A stretch of DNA of 64,000 bases from Dimorphilus gyrociliatus (lineage: Eukaryota; Annelida; Polychaeta; Dinophilidae): NCBI GenBank assembly GCA_904063045.1, contig CAJFCJ010000025.1, forward strand, positions 682,001-746,000, given 5' to 3'. Numbering within the stretch: the first letter of the stretch is position 1; each line of letters begins with the position of its first letter. Below are positions 54,212 to 64,000 of this stretch, in pieces. The notes beneath the pieces were generated by a model. The model had not been told where the DNA came from, searched no databases, and saw nothing but the letters and a program-made list of their open reading frames with translations. Both the position numbers and the translations under genes were made by a program.

Positions 54212-56771
54212 TCACTTTAAAAATGCCGGATGCATAAGTCCCGCTTGCGCTGCTGTTTGTTTACTTGTTGACGGCATCAGCAAAACCATTGCTCTATGTG
54301 TATGAGGAAATAGTTGTGTATAATTCGGCAGTGGGACATAAGCGGCGGTAACCATTCTTCCTCCAAACCAACGGCCGTGTAGAGCATTCACACTAGCAAC
54401 AGCGCTTGCTATTGAAGGACATTTCACGTAAACATTTCCTTGTGGACTAGCTTTATCAACATAGACGTGAACACATCCGCCATGCTTGTTACACTCAGTA
54501 ATGACATCATCTTTTATTTCTGTTTCCCAGTCTCCACTTTTATCAGAATTAGTATCAAACATGTTTGATAACATAAAACATTGTGTCGCTATCGGCGGGG
54601 TTGTGACAGCCTGCTGTAGGGCTTGTTGATGTTGTTCCTGCGGACGTAAAATACGCTGATGAATTAGAGCATTCCAGATTTCTAGAAACTTACTCTCATA
54701 TTCTGATTTACCTGAACACTAAGCGCTGAGGCAGCAGGCTTTGGTAATTGAAAACCTGTTCCCTCAGCTAGTTTGGCCATAAGCTGAAGTCTACCAGTTG
54801 CCCCTAAATCTATACCTGCCCTATCCATTTCATCTGTATCAATCATGCTACCAATACCATCCATTTTTTCAGTTACATGATTTACTTTCATAGGTCGCCC
54901 AGCAATTTCAAAGCCGTTCAGCTGCTCCATTGCCTTTTTAGCATCTTCACTTCTAATAAATGTAACGAAACCGAACCCTTTTGATCGACTTGTTTCTGGA
55001 TCCAATACTAGGTTTATGTGTTCAATCTAAATTGAAAAAAAAACAAAACAAATTTAGAAAAGGTTTTACATAATTTTTACATAGTCACTAATATTTTACT
55101 CGACGAAATACTAATTATCAACTTGTATCCAATTACCAATGGTATGGCTAATGCTCAATTAAAACAAATGAACTATGAAGTTTCTTCAATAGCTGATATA
55201 AAGATTTTGAATATGAAGATGTACGGAAGAGGATATAAACTAAGACACTTACTTTGCCAAAGGGTTCAAAAATTCCTCTTAGCATATCTTCTGTTATATT
55301 GAAATGCAAAGATCCAACATACAGTCTCATTGGGCCCTGTGACGCTCGTGCAGTTTCTGCCTCAATTTGTGCAGCTTGTTGAGCAGCTCTATTTTTCTCA
55401 GCTTGAGAGACTTGAACAATTATTGGAACACCAAGTAGCTTTTGACCATTCAAACCTAAGGCTAAATTCACAGAACTGGTTTCCTCAAATTCGACGTAAG
55501 CGATACCTTTTGATCTGTAAAAATGATTAATTGTGCTTTATTGTGCTTTTGTTTTAGAAAAATTTTATGATAAAGTATACCGTCCGGTCCTGCCATCAGC
55601 AATTAGGCGAACATCGTAAACTCTCCCAACAGAGCTGAAAAATTCTTCTAAGTCTCTTGGGCGAATTCTCTGAGAGAGTTGCATACAAAATACAGTTCTA
55701 GCATCACGTTCTTCTGGGGAATATTCATAATTTCTGGGTCTCTCACGAGGTGGCGATCTACGACGGGGTGACCTTCTCTTCTCTCGACTCCTTGAACGTC
55801 TTCGTCTGTCTCTATCCTTTTCTCGTTCTCTTTCTCTGCCTTTTTCTCGATGTCGGTCTTTACTTCTAGACCTTCTCTTACGATCTTTGCTTCGACTTCT
55901 GCTTTTTCTGTTTAATTAGAGAGAACTCTTTTAAAATAGAAAAAAAAAAAAACATTATGCAAACCTCTTAGTTCGGTCCCTGTCTCTTTCTCGTTCACGA
56001 TCTCTGTCCCTGTCGCGATCTCTGCTAGAAGCTCTATGCCCATTCGATTCCTGCATTTCGTATTAAACGGTTCACGTAGATCAGCAACACATGCCGAAAG
56101 TTTCGGGCGTGGCCGCCAAATTGAACAACACATTTTAGTAAAGATAGTAAACAAAGATTTGTTTACATATATAAAATAAATAATAAAGAAATCTATTAAA
56201 AAAGGCGCAAAATGGCGGCAGGCCCCGGATTGATCATTACCTCATCACGATCGTTTTACATTCATCCTCTTCTTGACTACTGTATAGATTAGTATTACCA
56301 TATAATTGCAATCTTTTTGTTTAATTATTTAAATACAAGTTTTTTCTTTTTATATTATATAAAATTTACGCACAAAATGTTGGTACCTTTCGCCTGCTGC
56401 CCACAATATGGTCTTTGTAAACGATCTGAGGGCGACAATATTCAGAGTAGACTCTTAGTTTGTCACACTATATTTTACATTAAAGATTATATATTAACAT
56501 TTTCTTAAAATACAAGCCATAAATCTGAAATTTTCTTCATGAACTTTGAATATACATAATTATAAGTAATGACTATACTTTAAAAATTAAAAGCATAGTC
56601 ATTAGAATAATGATTTAGATTTGTATAATAAAAATCCATGATACAGATTATATTCAAGCACATTTTGATATCAACGCCATTTCATTTTAACTTGCGGTTT
56701 TTGACTTAAATACTGACCTCTTTTTTGTAAGGAGCCTCAAGCATCGCTTCTACGTCGAAATCATCAGCCAT
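54212..56771 (-). CDS. RBM39: RNA-binding protein 39 (CAPER-alpha), splicing factor and coactivator
   Basis: Six minus-strand exons: 56771-56718, 56050-55965, 55907-55581, 55514-55253, 55026-54712 and 54637-54212, giving 489 residues (vertebrate about 530). It begins MADDFDVEAMLEAPYKK, the conserved RBM39 start. An arginine/serine-rich domain (SRDRDRDRDR, KSRSRSKDRKRRSRS) follows. RRM1 (TVFCMQLSQRIRPRDLEEFF to VSQAEKNR) and RRM2 (MRLYVGSLHFNITEDMLRGIF to NHVTEK) come next. The C-terminal U2AF-homology RRM (CFMLSNMFD to AYVPLPNYTQLFP) includes the RWF loop that grips tryptophan ligands. Its family roles are 3' splice-site recognition and coactivation of AP-1 and oestrogen receptors. The tail after the third RRM is longer than usual and ends AGLMHPAFLK. 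Intron 1 (667 bp) carries an ATGGCGGC motif and a possible second start. Confidence 0.95.
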
Positions 56772-58325
56772 TTTTTCCCTGTTAATCAAAAAATTTCAAG
56801 TTTCAAGAAAACAACTTTAGCTGTATAAAACAAGATGGCGGATGTCTGCTATAACGTAAAACGATAATCGATTTTAATCGATTACAATTATATCGCTTCA
56901 GATGTAGGAAATTCACCGTAATTAAAAGACATTCTGTGTATATTGACGAACAGATTACTATTTAAGTAGATTACCCCCAAAAAATTAGATAGCTATTGGG
57001 TGCTGCTTTGCAACCAATTGTTACTCGTTACTCTTTTTTGGATATAACTATGATTATTTATATTCCGAAGTTAAGATCATCGAAATAAACTAGCTTTATG
57101 CGGAAAAATGAACAAAATAGAAAACACGATTTTATCAATAGTTTTTTAAATAATATATAAAGTATTTTCTGACACTTGTTAATGTTTAGGTGAAGGGAAT
57201 TATAAAAATTGAACATTAATTGCGATTTGACAAAGATCACATGTTATCGATTAACTTCGGGAAGGCGTGAATTTTGAATCGATTATCATTTTCTCGTTCA
57301 TAATCCAGGGAAATCAATTTATCATGTCACATACTAGTCTAAGAGTACTTGCAAACGCAATACAATCTTACCTTTATTATATTTTTGAATTTCTCAATTA
57401 AAAATTACGACTAAAGGAATGTTGCAGCAGTCGGAGTCAGGATATCACCGTAAATCAAACGTCTGGCGAACAAAAATGGCTTCCGATCAGTTATTTTCGT
57501 AAATAAAAAGGAAATGTAATTTACATATTTAAGCAACATATCGAAATAAGATGTATTAAAACATAATAAATGAAAAAGAGAGGGAAAATGAGGATGGATA
57601 TTTTTTTATTAATTAATAGGAGTGATATTTGAAATAGACGAATCAACAACGTTCACTATTCAATGTAGATATTCAAGAACTGTGTTTTTTATTATCTATT
57701 TATAAAGTTATAAGCATTCATAGAAAGATCTGTTAAACTCGAAATGAAATAGTATTTTAACTATATTTTATTTTACAACATTTTTCATTTACATCAGTGA
57801 TAAATAGAGCAAATTATTCAATAAATGAAACAAAGAATAAAACAATTGACTTTACATAGTATGAGAAAAAAAATGTTTTCTGAACTTTGAACTGCTAACT
57901 GGCCAATTAATAGTTTATTCAAGTCGCTTAAGAAAAACAAGTAGTATTTTATATAAATAGTAAAAAAAATGAAAAGATTCAATTTGTAATAGAAAATTTT
58001 ACTGTTTTATCAGTAGAACACTCTTTTAGAACAGTTTGATAGAAAAAGAATCCCTGTATAATCTCTATAGAACTTCTTTTTATACAGTATATAATAAATA
58101 TATGCATGTATATATATATATACATATATTTAATTATTTCTATATACCTTCTTTTCTTTCACCATAATAACAATTGAAGAAAATTTATTTCGACTCAACA
58201 GACTAAAAGACGTACAAAAATGATTCACTAAAAAAAAGGCAAACTGTATAAAAAAAAGGAAAAAAAACGAACTAACTCTAAAATTAGTTCACAAATAAGT
58301 CTCATTCTCTTGTTAGTTAAGTATT
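56772..58325. other. Intergenic region upstream of RBM39
   Basis: Contains AAGATGGCGG at 56832-56842, 60 bp upstream of the RBM39 ATG and probably marking its transcription start. The remaining 1.4 kb is AT-rich without gene signal and includes the 3' flank of the zinc-finger gene (TTTATT-type elements, short TA tract near 58108-58128). Confidence 0.65.
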
Positions 58326-59367
58326 CTATTTGGCTGAGCAGTTGACTAAATGACTCTGTAGAGAGCTGTCTCTTTTGAAAGAATCACCGCAATGTGAACA
58401 CGTATAAGGGGAAGAATGCTTGATTGAGTGTTTTGATTTTTGATGCCTTTCCAAAGGCGCTTTTAGTTTGAAAGATGCATCACAGTATTGACAAGAAAAA
58501 GGCTTGTAAGAAGAATGAACCGTTCTTACATGCCTTATCATATTACCTCTCTGCTTAAAAGATGCTTTACAGAATTCACAAGCATAAGGTTTGGTAGTCG
58601 AATGAATAGTTAATTTATGCTTGTTGAGTGTTCCCGGTTCACTGAAAGAGGCGTTACAAAATTCACAACTAAATGTTAACTTGCCAGATGAATGTTCGAT
58701 TTTTTTGTGCAGGTTTAAGCTGGTACGATACTTAAAGCACGTCTTACATATTCCACACGAGAATGATTTTTTTGACCCCTTCTTAATGCCCCTTTTACTT
58801 AAATGGGAGTGCATTGAAACAGTTGTAAGTCTTTCCTTTTCCCACTGATTAGTGTTCATATCGTTCTAAAAGAGAGAAAAATATAGTCAGAGTCTATAAA
58901 TGACGAGATAAAGGAATAATCTTTCAAATTACCTGCTGAAGCGGGAAGGAAGTCATTGTTAATGTTGCTAAATCTAATTTGTTTTCTTCATCACTATGAT
59001 TGGTCGATTCTTCTTTATCAAAAGCAACTTCTTCCGGGGATATAACGACAATTTCTAAATTTTCTTCGCTTACTTTAGTTGGCCCTGTAACCGTTTTTTC
59101 GCTTGTCGCTTCAACTTCTTCAACTTCTTTTGCTGTATTATCGCTCTCTACGAACTCATCTAGTACGTCGCAGAAATACGGTTCCGCTCTTTTTTCATCT
59201 TTCAAAATATCTTCGTTGATATGAATTAAAAAGTTTTCTCCTTCCGATAAAACCACACCAATTACGCCATTGATTGAAAATTTCTCTTCTGTATAGAACT
59301 CGTTCTTACACAATTGTCTAACTATTTCCGTCAGAGTTCTCTTGAATAGCTTCCTTTTTTCATTCAT
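58326..59367 (-). CDS. C2H2 zinc-finger protein with five fingers
   Basis: Two minus-strand exons, 59367-58933 and 58865-58326, joined in phase 0, giving 324 residues from ATG 59367. The first 145 residues are a non-finger N-terminal region, acidic toward its end (KEVEEVEATSEK, EEVAFDKEESTNHSDEENK). Five consecutive fingers follow: FSCGICKTCFKYRTSLNLHK, FSCEFCNASFSEPGTLNKHK, YACEFCKASFKQRGNMIRHV, FSCQYCDASFKLKAPLERHQ and YTCSHCGDSFKRDSSLQSHL. The last finger ends NCSAK, so its fourth ligand would be Cys. It is presumably a DNA-binding regulator. The frame is open 35 codons further upstream to an AG acceptor at about 59473 (AGCSIYISFEWKNSTRVTFW), so the true start may lie in an upstream exon. 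I cannot assign an orthologue. Confidence 0.85.
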
Positions 59368-60315
59368 TTTAACTATGAAATTCTTCCAAAAAGTTACTCT
59401 TGTACTATTTTTCCACTCAAAACTGATGTAAATAGAACAACCGGCCTGTATTAGGTTAAACACCGTGTGTACTATTACTAACAGTATTATTAGTATTGCC
59501 GAGGTCAAAAGGTTATTGGCGCCTTTCAGCGTTTAACCAGTTTAAAAAAACTCTCTAAAGTTTTTTGTTTAAATTACATGAAAAATTTACTTTAATGCAT
59601 AAATTAATTATTTTATTTATTTTTACAAATATTTTTCAATAATTTAAGAAAATAATTTTTTAGATTATTTCGTTTTTCTCACCTTTTTTTTACATAAACA
59701 AAACAGACCACTTCTATTTTGGAGCATTCTTTTATTTCGCGTATTAGTCCCAGATCATCACTCACTTTTCGTGTTTTTTTTCTCTAATTGCTTCTTCATC
59801 TTCACTTATAGTTTTCTCATCTATTCCCCTTTAAGAGATAGTTAACGCTTTATTAACTTATAACTTATACAAACTTGAAATAGTTAATAAACTAAGAGTT
59901 AATTCATTATTAATTGAACGTAAATGAAAAGGTTTATCACTATAGTACAAGTATTTAAAAGGAAATACTATACTATGACATTTTTCAGAGACAGAGTTCA
60001 GAAAAACGACTTGTCACTTTTCTTACGTTTAAATGCGATTCAGAGAAGAATTGTAGTAGGGTGAAATCTATTGTGTTAGCTTGAATTTCGAAAACTTTTT
60101 AGTCTAATTCTTGAACTTTGTACTATGGGAAGAAGAGAATATCATTGATATACTGGGTTTATTCAACAGAATACACACATTCATATATATACAGCACAAA
60201 TATAAATTTTACAATGTCGTAACATTGAGAAATATGATATTGTATTCTATTAATTGTCAAGAAGTTATCCTTGTACGTTGAAAATCTCTTCTCTGAGCCT
60301 GTAAACCCAAAAATA
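59368..60315. other. Divergent region between the zinc-finger gene and the ABCC gene
   Basis: About 950 bp separating two divergent starts. AT-rich; an AG-rich short open stretch at 59368-59472 is probably additional zinc-finger coding sequence or 5' UTR. The rest shows no coding signal. Confidence 0.55.
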
Positions 60316-63300
60316 ATGAAAAATCCTTATTTAAAAGCGGGAATCGTATCAAAATACTTTTTTGAATGGATGTCGGTTTGGTACAAAACGAAGAAGAAAA
60401 TAGAATTAGAAGATTTGTACGACTGTATGGAAAGTGATAAATCTCAATTTTTAGCTTCAAATTTAACAAAACTTTGGATAGAAAGACACAAGAGAATACG
60501 TAGTAATAATAATCTTCTGTGGTGTTGCCTTCTACAATTTAAACTGATGATATTAGTTTTATTCTTTTTAGTATTGCTTGAGTTTAGTACCAAGTTGGCT
60601 TCTCCTTTTTTTCTTGCCAAAGTTATTGACTATTTGGAAAATTCTTCTACCTCTAAAACTGAAGCTTATCTATTCGCTTTAGGTATTGCGCTCACTTCTT
60701 TTGTTTCTAGTAATTGTAACGCTTTTGTCTATCATAATTTGTATTGGATCTCTTCTAAACTTAGATCAGCGACTAGTTCTATGATTTATCACAAGATACT
60801 CAAGTTGAACACTAAATCATGTAGAGTATTCACTTCGGGAAGAATAAACAATATGCTATCAACAGACGTTGAAAAATTTCAATTGGGCATTATGTTCTTA
60901 CCCGCCTGTTTAGCTTCACCTTTTCTCTTTTTGGCTTATGCAACTATACTCATTACTGAGGCTAAAGTAGCTGGCGTTGTTGGACTTGCATTGTCGTTAC
61001 TCATTAGTGTATCTCAGTCTTCTTCTAGTGTGATTACGAGTGTTTTAAGAAAGAAGGTTGCTTTATGGACAGACAAGAGAGCGCATGCTATAAAAGAGCT
61101 TATTGCCGGTGTGAGAATTGTGAAAATGTACGCTTGGGAGAAACCTTTTAAAGACAGGATCGAGGAGTTTAGATGTAAAGAAATGAATAAGATGTTCTTC
61201 AGCAATGTCTACAAAATGATAAATTATTCGCTATATCTTCTATCTGGAAAATTAGTCGCCTTTTCAATCATTCTAACTCATGTACTTCTGGGCAATGACC
61301 TTTCTATTAATTTCGCTTTTAAAATCATTTCGTGGACGGAAACATCCAAATTCTTATTCTTTATGTATGTACCACAGCATTTTATGCATTTTCACGAGCT
61401 TAGAGTGTCTTTAAGAAGAATAAACGAATTTCTAATAAGCGATGATAGGAAGGTTAATATAGAAAATTCCAAGACTAAAACCGATTCGGAATTGGCGATA
61501 AAATTAAAGAATGGAGTGGCTTCTTGGCAAATTAACTCTACCGATAATTACCAATTCACCCTAAGAAATTTAAATGCTAATATTCAAAAGGGAAGCCTCT
61601 CAATCGTTTTAGGAGTGGTTGGTTCAGGAAAGTCGACACTGCTTTCCGTTCTCCTTAACGAAATCAATTTAATAAATGGCTCTCTGGAGATTAGCGGTAG
61701 TATTTCCTATGCTGCTCAATTGCCGTGGATTCTTAATGATACAATTAAAGAAAATATCATATTTAATAGCGAGTTTGATAAAGAAAGATACAAACGAGTG
61801 TTGGAAGTTTGTTGTCTTTATCCTGATTTAGAACAGTTCGACAAAGAAGATAATACTCTCGTTGGAGAGAGAGGAATGTCTTTGAGCGGTGGGCAGAAAG
61901 CAAGGATAAGTCTGGCTAGAAGTATTTATAAAGATTCTGATATATATCTTTTTGATGATCCTCTCAGTGCAGTTGATCCCAAAGTTCGAGATTCGTTATT
62001 CTATAATTGTATTAAAACGTTTTTAAGAGGAAAGACGGTTATTTTAGTAACTCATCATCAAGATTACGTTAAAGACGCCGATCTAGTGTTTCTACTTGAC
62101 AATGGCAACTTTTCAACTGGTGACAAACAAAAAATAATAACCAATCTGGAAGACAAAGCTTCACATTTTCATAAAGACGATATAGAAAATCAACTTGACG
62201 ATAAGGAAAACGAGAGAGATAATATGTGGGAAGAAGATGTCTGCTTAGGGTCGGTTTCTTGGTCAGTTTATTGGAATTTTTTAAAAAGTGGTAGTCTATG
62301 GATATTTGGATTTTATTTCCTTCTATCAACTTGCACTCAAGCTACTCATAACTTTACAGACTTTTGGATAACGAGATGGTCGGAACTGTTTGATAATAAA
62401 TCAACAAATGCTTCAGTTGACGATACAAAACCAAATTCAAACTTTCATATAGCAGTTTATTGTTTGTCAAATGGAGTATCGTTAATAATGATATTTATAG
62501 CTTCTTTTCTGTTCTGTAGGGGACTTTATAGGGCTAGTAAAGACTTTCATCGTCAAATGCTCTTTCGAGTATTGAGAGCTCCAATATCGTTCTTTGATTC
62601 AACTCCTATCGGTATCATTCTTAACAGATTTACAAGAGATACCGGTTTTATGGACGATTTGCTGTTGGTTGTTAGTGCCGATACACTACTATTAGGATTT
62701 TTACTTTCTGGAACGTTTGCTACTGTTTGTATCTTGAATCCATTCACCCTTACAGCCATTCTGCCGCTCCTATTTCTTGCGGTATACTACCGGCAATATT
62801 CTTTGCCTAAGACAAGAGAGTTTAAGAGATTAGACGCTCTTGCGAGATCACCGGTATATACTCACGTTTCAGAGACAATCGATGGTATTCAAACAATACG
62901 ATCGTTCAATATGGAAAAGAAGTTTACTGATAAATTTCATGCGTTTCAAGATAGGCAATCAGTCGCGTGGTTTCTCTATATCTCATCCCACAGATGGTTG
63001 GGTAGGAGACTAGATACAATGATAGTGATATTTATTTCTATTACCGCTTTTGTAACTGTTGCCGTTAAGGGCTACTTAGATGCAAAGCTATTGGGTTTAT
63101 CGCTTACTTATTGTGCAACCTTGCTATTCGAAATGCAGTATTTTATAAGACAAACAGGAGAAGTTGAAAACTTGATGGTATCAGTAGAAAGAATTCTCAA
63201 GTTCAGATGCCTAGAAGAGGAGAAAATCGATGGCGATGAGAGTCCAATTTGTGAAGACTGTTCATTTTGGCCAAATTGTGGAAATATTAAATTTGATTCA

Positions 63301-64000
63301 GTATCCTTATCGTATAAACAGGACAATCAGCCAGTTCTTAAAAATTTGACCTTTGAAGTGAAAAAGGGTGAGAAAATTGGTATTATCGGTAGGACTGGGG
63401 CGGGTAAATCGTCTTTATTCACTGCAATTCTACGTCTAACCGAACCTGATGGAAGAATATATATAGATGGTAAAGAAATCAAGTCGATTTCCTTAGCAGC
63501 ACTTAGACAGGCTATATCGGTCATTCCGCAAGATCCAGTTCTCTTTAGTGGAACCCTTCGATATAATTTAGATCCGTCGAATGAATTTTCCGATGAGGAA
63601 ATTTTTAAAACTTTAAAACAAGTTCAATTAGATAAGAAAATTGAGAAAAATCCAAAAGGGTTATCGTTAGAAGTTTCCGAATCGGGCTTAAATTTTAGCG
63701 TTGGCGAAAGGCAGCTGATTTGTTTGGCAAGAGCTCTACTTAAAGATAATAGAATAATCTTAATTGACGAAGCAACTGCAAACGTCGACAATTATACAGA
63801 TCAACTAATTCAAAGAGCGATAAGGAATGAATTTTCAATGTGTACTGTATTAACCATAGCTCATAGAATGAATACTATACTAGATTCAGACAAAATACTG
63901 ATTTTGGAAAATGGTCAAATACTAAATTACGATAGCCCAGAGACACTTTTATTGCGAAAAGATAATTTATTTGCTGATCTACTGCGATCTAGTGATCAGA
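60316..64000 (+). CDS. ABCC-family (MRP4/ABCC4-like) ABC transporter, 3' end beyond window
   Basis: One continuous frame from ATG 60316 to the window edge, 1,228 codons with no stop or intron. It begins NPYLKAGIVSKYFFEWMSVW, the N-terminus of short MRPs without TMD0. The first membrane domain includes VRIVKMYAWEKPF. NBD1 has Walker A GVVGSGKST (near residue 434), Q-loop AAQLPWIL, signature LSGGQKAR and Walker B YLFDDP, where Asp replaces the catalytic Glu as is normal in ABCC. The second membrane domain includes ISFFDSTPIGIILNRFTRD. NBD2 has Walker A GIIGRTGAGKSS (near 1023), signature FSVGERQ and Walker B ILIDEATANVD with the catalytic Glu, then H-loop AHR. Only a few residues should be missing. 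MRP4 types export cyclic nucleotides, eicosanoids and conjugated anions at the plasma membrane. The lack of introns in 3.7 kb is odd for this family. Confidence 0.93.
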   Translation, partial: MKNPYLKAGIVSKYFFEWMSVWYKTKKKIELEDLYDCMESDKSQFLASNLTKLWIERHKRIRSNNNLLWCCLLQFKLMILVLFFLVLLEFSTKLASPFFLAKVIDYLENSSTSKTEAYLFALGIALTSFVSSNCNAFVYHNLYWISSKLRSATSSMIYHKILKLNTKSCRVFTSGRINNMLSTDVEKFQLGIMFLPACLASPFLFLAYATILITEAKVAGVVGLALSLLISVSQSSSSVITSVLRKKVALWTDKRAHAIKELIAGVRIVKMYAWEKPFKDRIEEFRCKEMNKMFFSNVYKMINYSLYLLSGKLVAFSIILTHVLLGNDLSINFAFKIISWTETSKFLFFMYVPQHFMHFHELRVSLRRINEFLISDDRKVNIENSKTKTDSELAIKLKNGVASWQINSTDNYQFTLRNLNANIQKGSLSIVLGVVGSGKSTLLSVLLNEINLINGSLEISGSISYAAQLPWILNDTIKENIIFNSEFDKERYKRVLEVCCLYPDLEQFDKEDNTLVGERGMSLSGGQKARISLARSIYKDSDIYLFDDPLSAVDPKVRDSLFYNCIKTFLRGKTVILVTHHQDYVKDADLVFLLDNGNFSTGDKQKIITNLEDKASHFHKDDIENQLDDKENERDNMWEEDVCLGSVSWSVYWNFLKSGSLWIFGFYFLLSTCTQATHNFTDFWITRWSELFDNKSTNASVDDTKPNSNFHIAVYCLSNGVSLIMIFIASFLFCRGLYRASKDFHRQMLFRVLRAPISFFDSTPIGIILNRFTRDTGFMDDLLLVVSADTLLLGFLLSGTFATVCILNPFTLTAILPLLFLAVYYRQYSLPKTREFKRLDALARSPVYTHVSETIDGIQTIRSFNMEKKFTDKFHAFQDRQSVAWFLYISSHRWLGRRLDTMIVIFISITAFVTVAVKGYLDAKLLGLSLTYCATLLFEMQYFIRQTGEVENLMVSVERILKFRCLEEEKIDGDESPICEDCSFWPNCGNIKFDSVSLSYKQDNQPVLKNLTFEVKKGEKIGIIGRTGAGKSSLFTAILRLTEPDGRIYIDGKEIKSISLAALRQAISVIPQDPVLFSGTLRYNLDPSNEFSDEEIFKTLKQVQLDKKIEKNPKGLSLEVSESGLNFSVGERQLICLARALLKDNRIILIDEATANVDNYTDQLIQRAIRNEFSMCTVLTIAHRMNTILDSDKILILENGQILNYDSPETLLLRKDNLFADLLRSSDQ

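Overview
The window looks like a gene-dense stretch of an AT-rich invertebrate animal genome. All recognisable products are metazoan (lysyl hydroxylase, SLC6 transporter, synaptotagmin, NCOA6, RBM39, FBXO22). The genes are interrupted by GT-AG introns, many only 40-150 bp long, and the space between genes is filled with TA, GA/CT and TTC microsatellites. The compactness and gene content would fit a small-genome spiralian such as an annelid, but that placement is inference. One assembly gap (Ns, 45363-45603) is present. No CRISPR array, rRNA, confident tRNA or intact transposon was seen.

Left part (1-21.4 kb): repeat-rich flank, an SLC6 glycine-transporter-like gene (+), an 11-exon extended-synaptotagmin/tricalbin-like lipid-transfer gene (-), and a complete procollagen lysyl hydroxylase (PLOD, -). 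Middle part (22-37 kb): a SENP6/7-type SUMO protease (+), two small exons of an unidentified gene (-), synaptotagmin-12 (+), FBXO22 (+), a single-exon CARD-only protein (+), a YIPF1/2 Golgi protein (+) and a CRAL-TRIO-only protein (-). Right part (37.6-64 kb): a CYP4-type P450 (-), the APC/C activator FZR1/Cdh1 (-) head-to-head with proteasome subunit PSMA2 (+), HINT1 (+), NCOA6 (+) converging on RBM39 (-), a five-zinc-finger protein (-), and an intronless ABCC4-like transporter (+) that runs off the window end.

Exon structures were built by hand from splice sites. Each multi-exon model listed as complete adds up to a whole number of codons and roughly matches its family's length, which is the main support for the boundaries. 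Most genes are unrelated neighbours. The functionally suggestive pairs are FZR1/PSMA2 (ubiquitin-proteasome, shared 510-bp intergenic region) and NCOA6/RBM39 (nuclear-receptor coactivators, convergent, 1.2 kb apart).

I found no clearly new multi-gene system. The observations most worth a second look are the CARD-only gene, a lineage-looking PPELRN repeat inside NCOA6, the NCOA6-RBM39 linkage, the altered C-terminal tail of FZR1, the intronless ABCC gene, and two recurrent short motifs (an AGATGGCGC/AAGATGGCGG class near gene starts and a TACAGTATA palindrome in the TA tracts).
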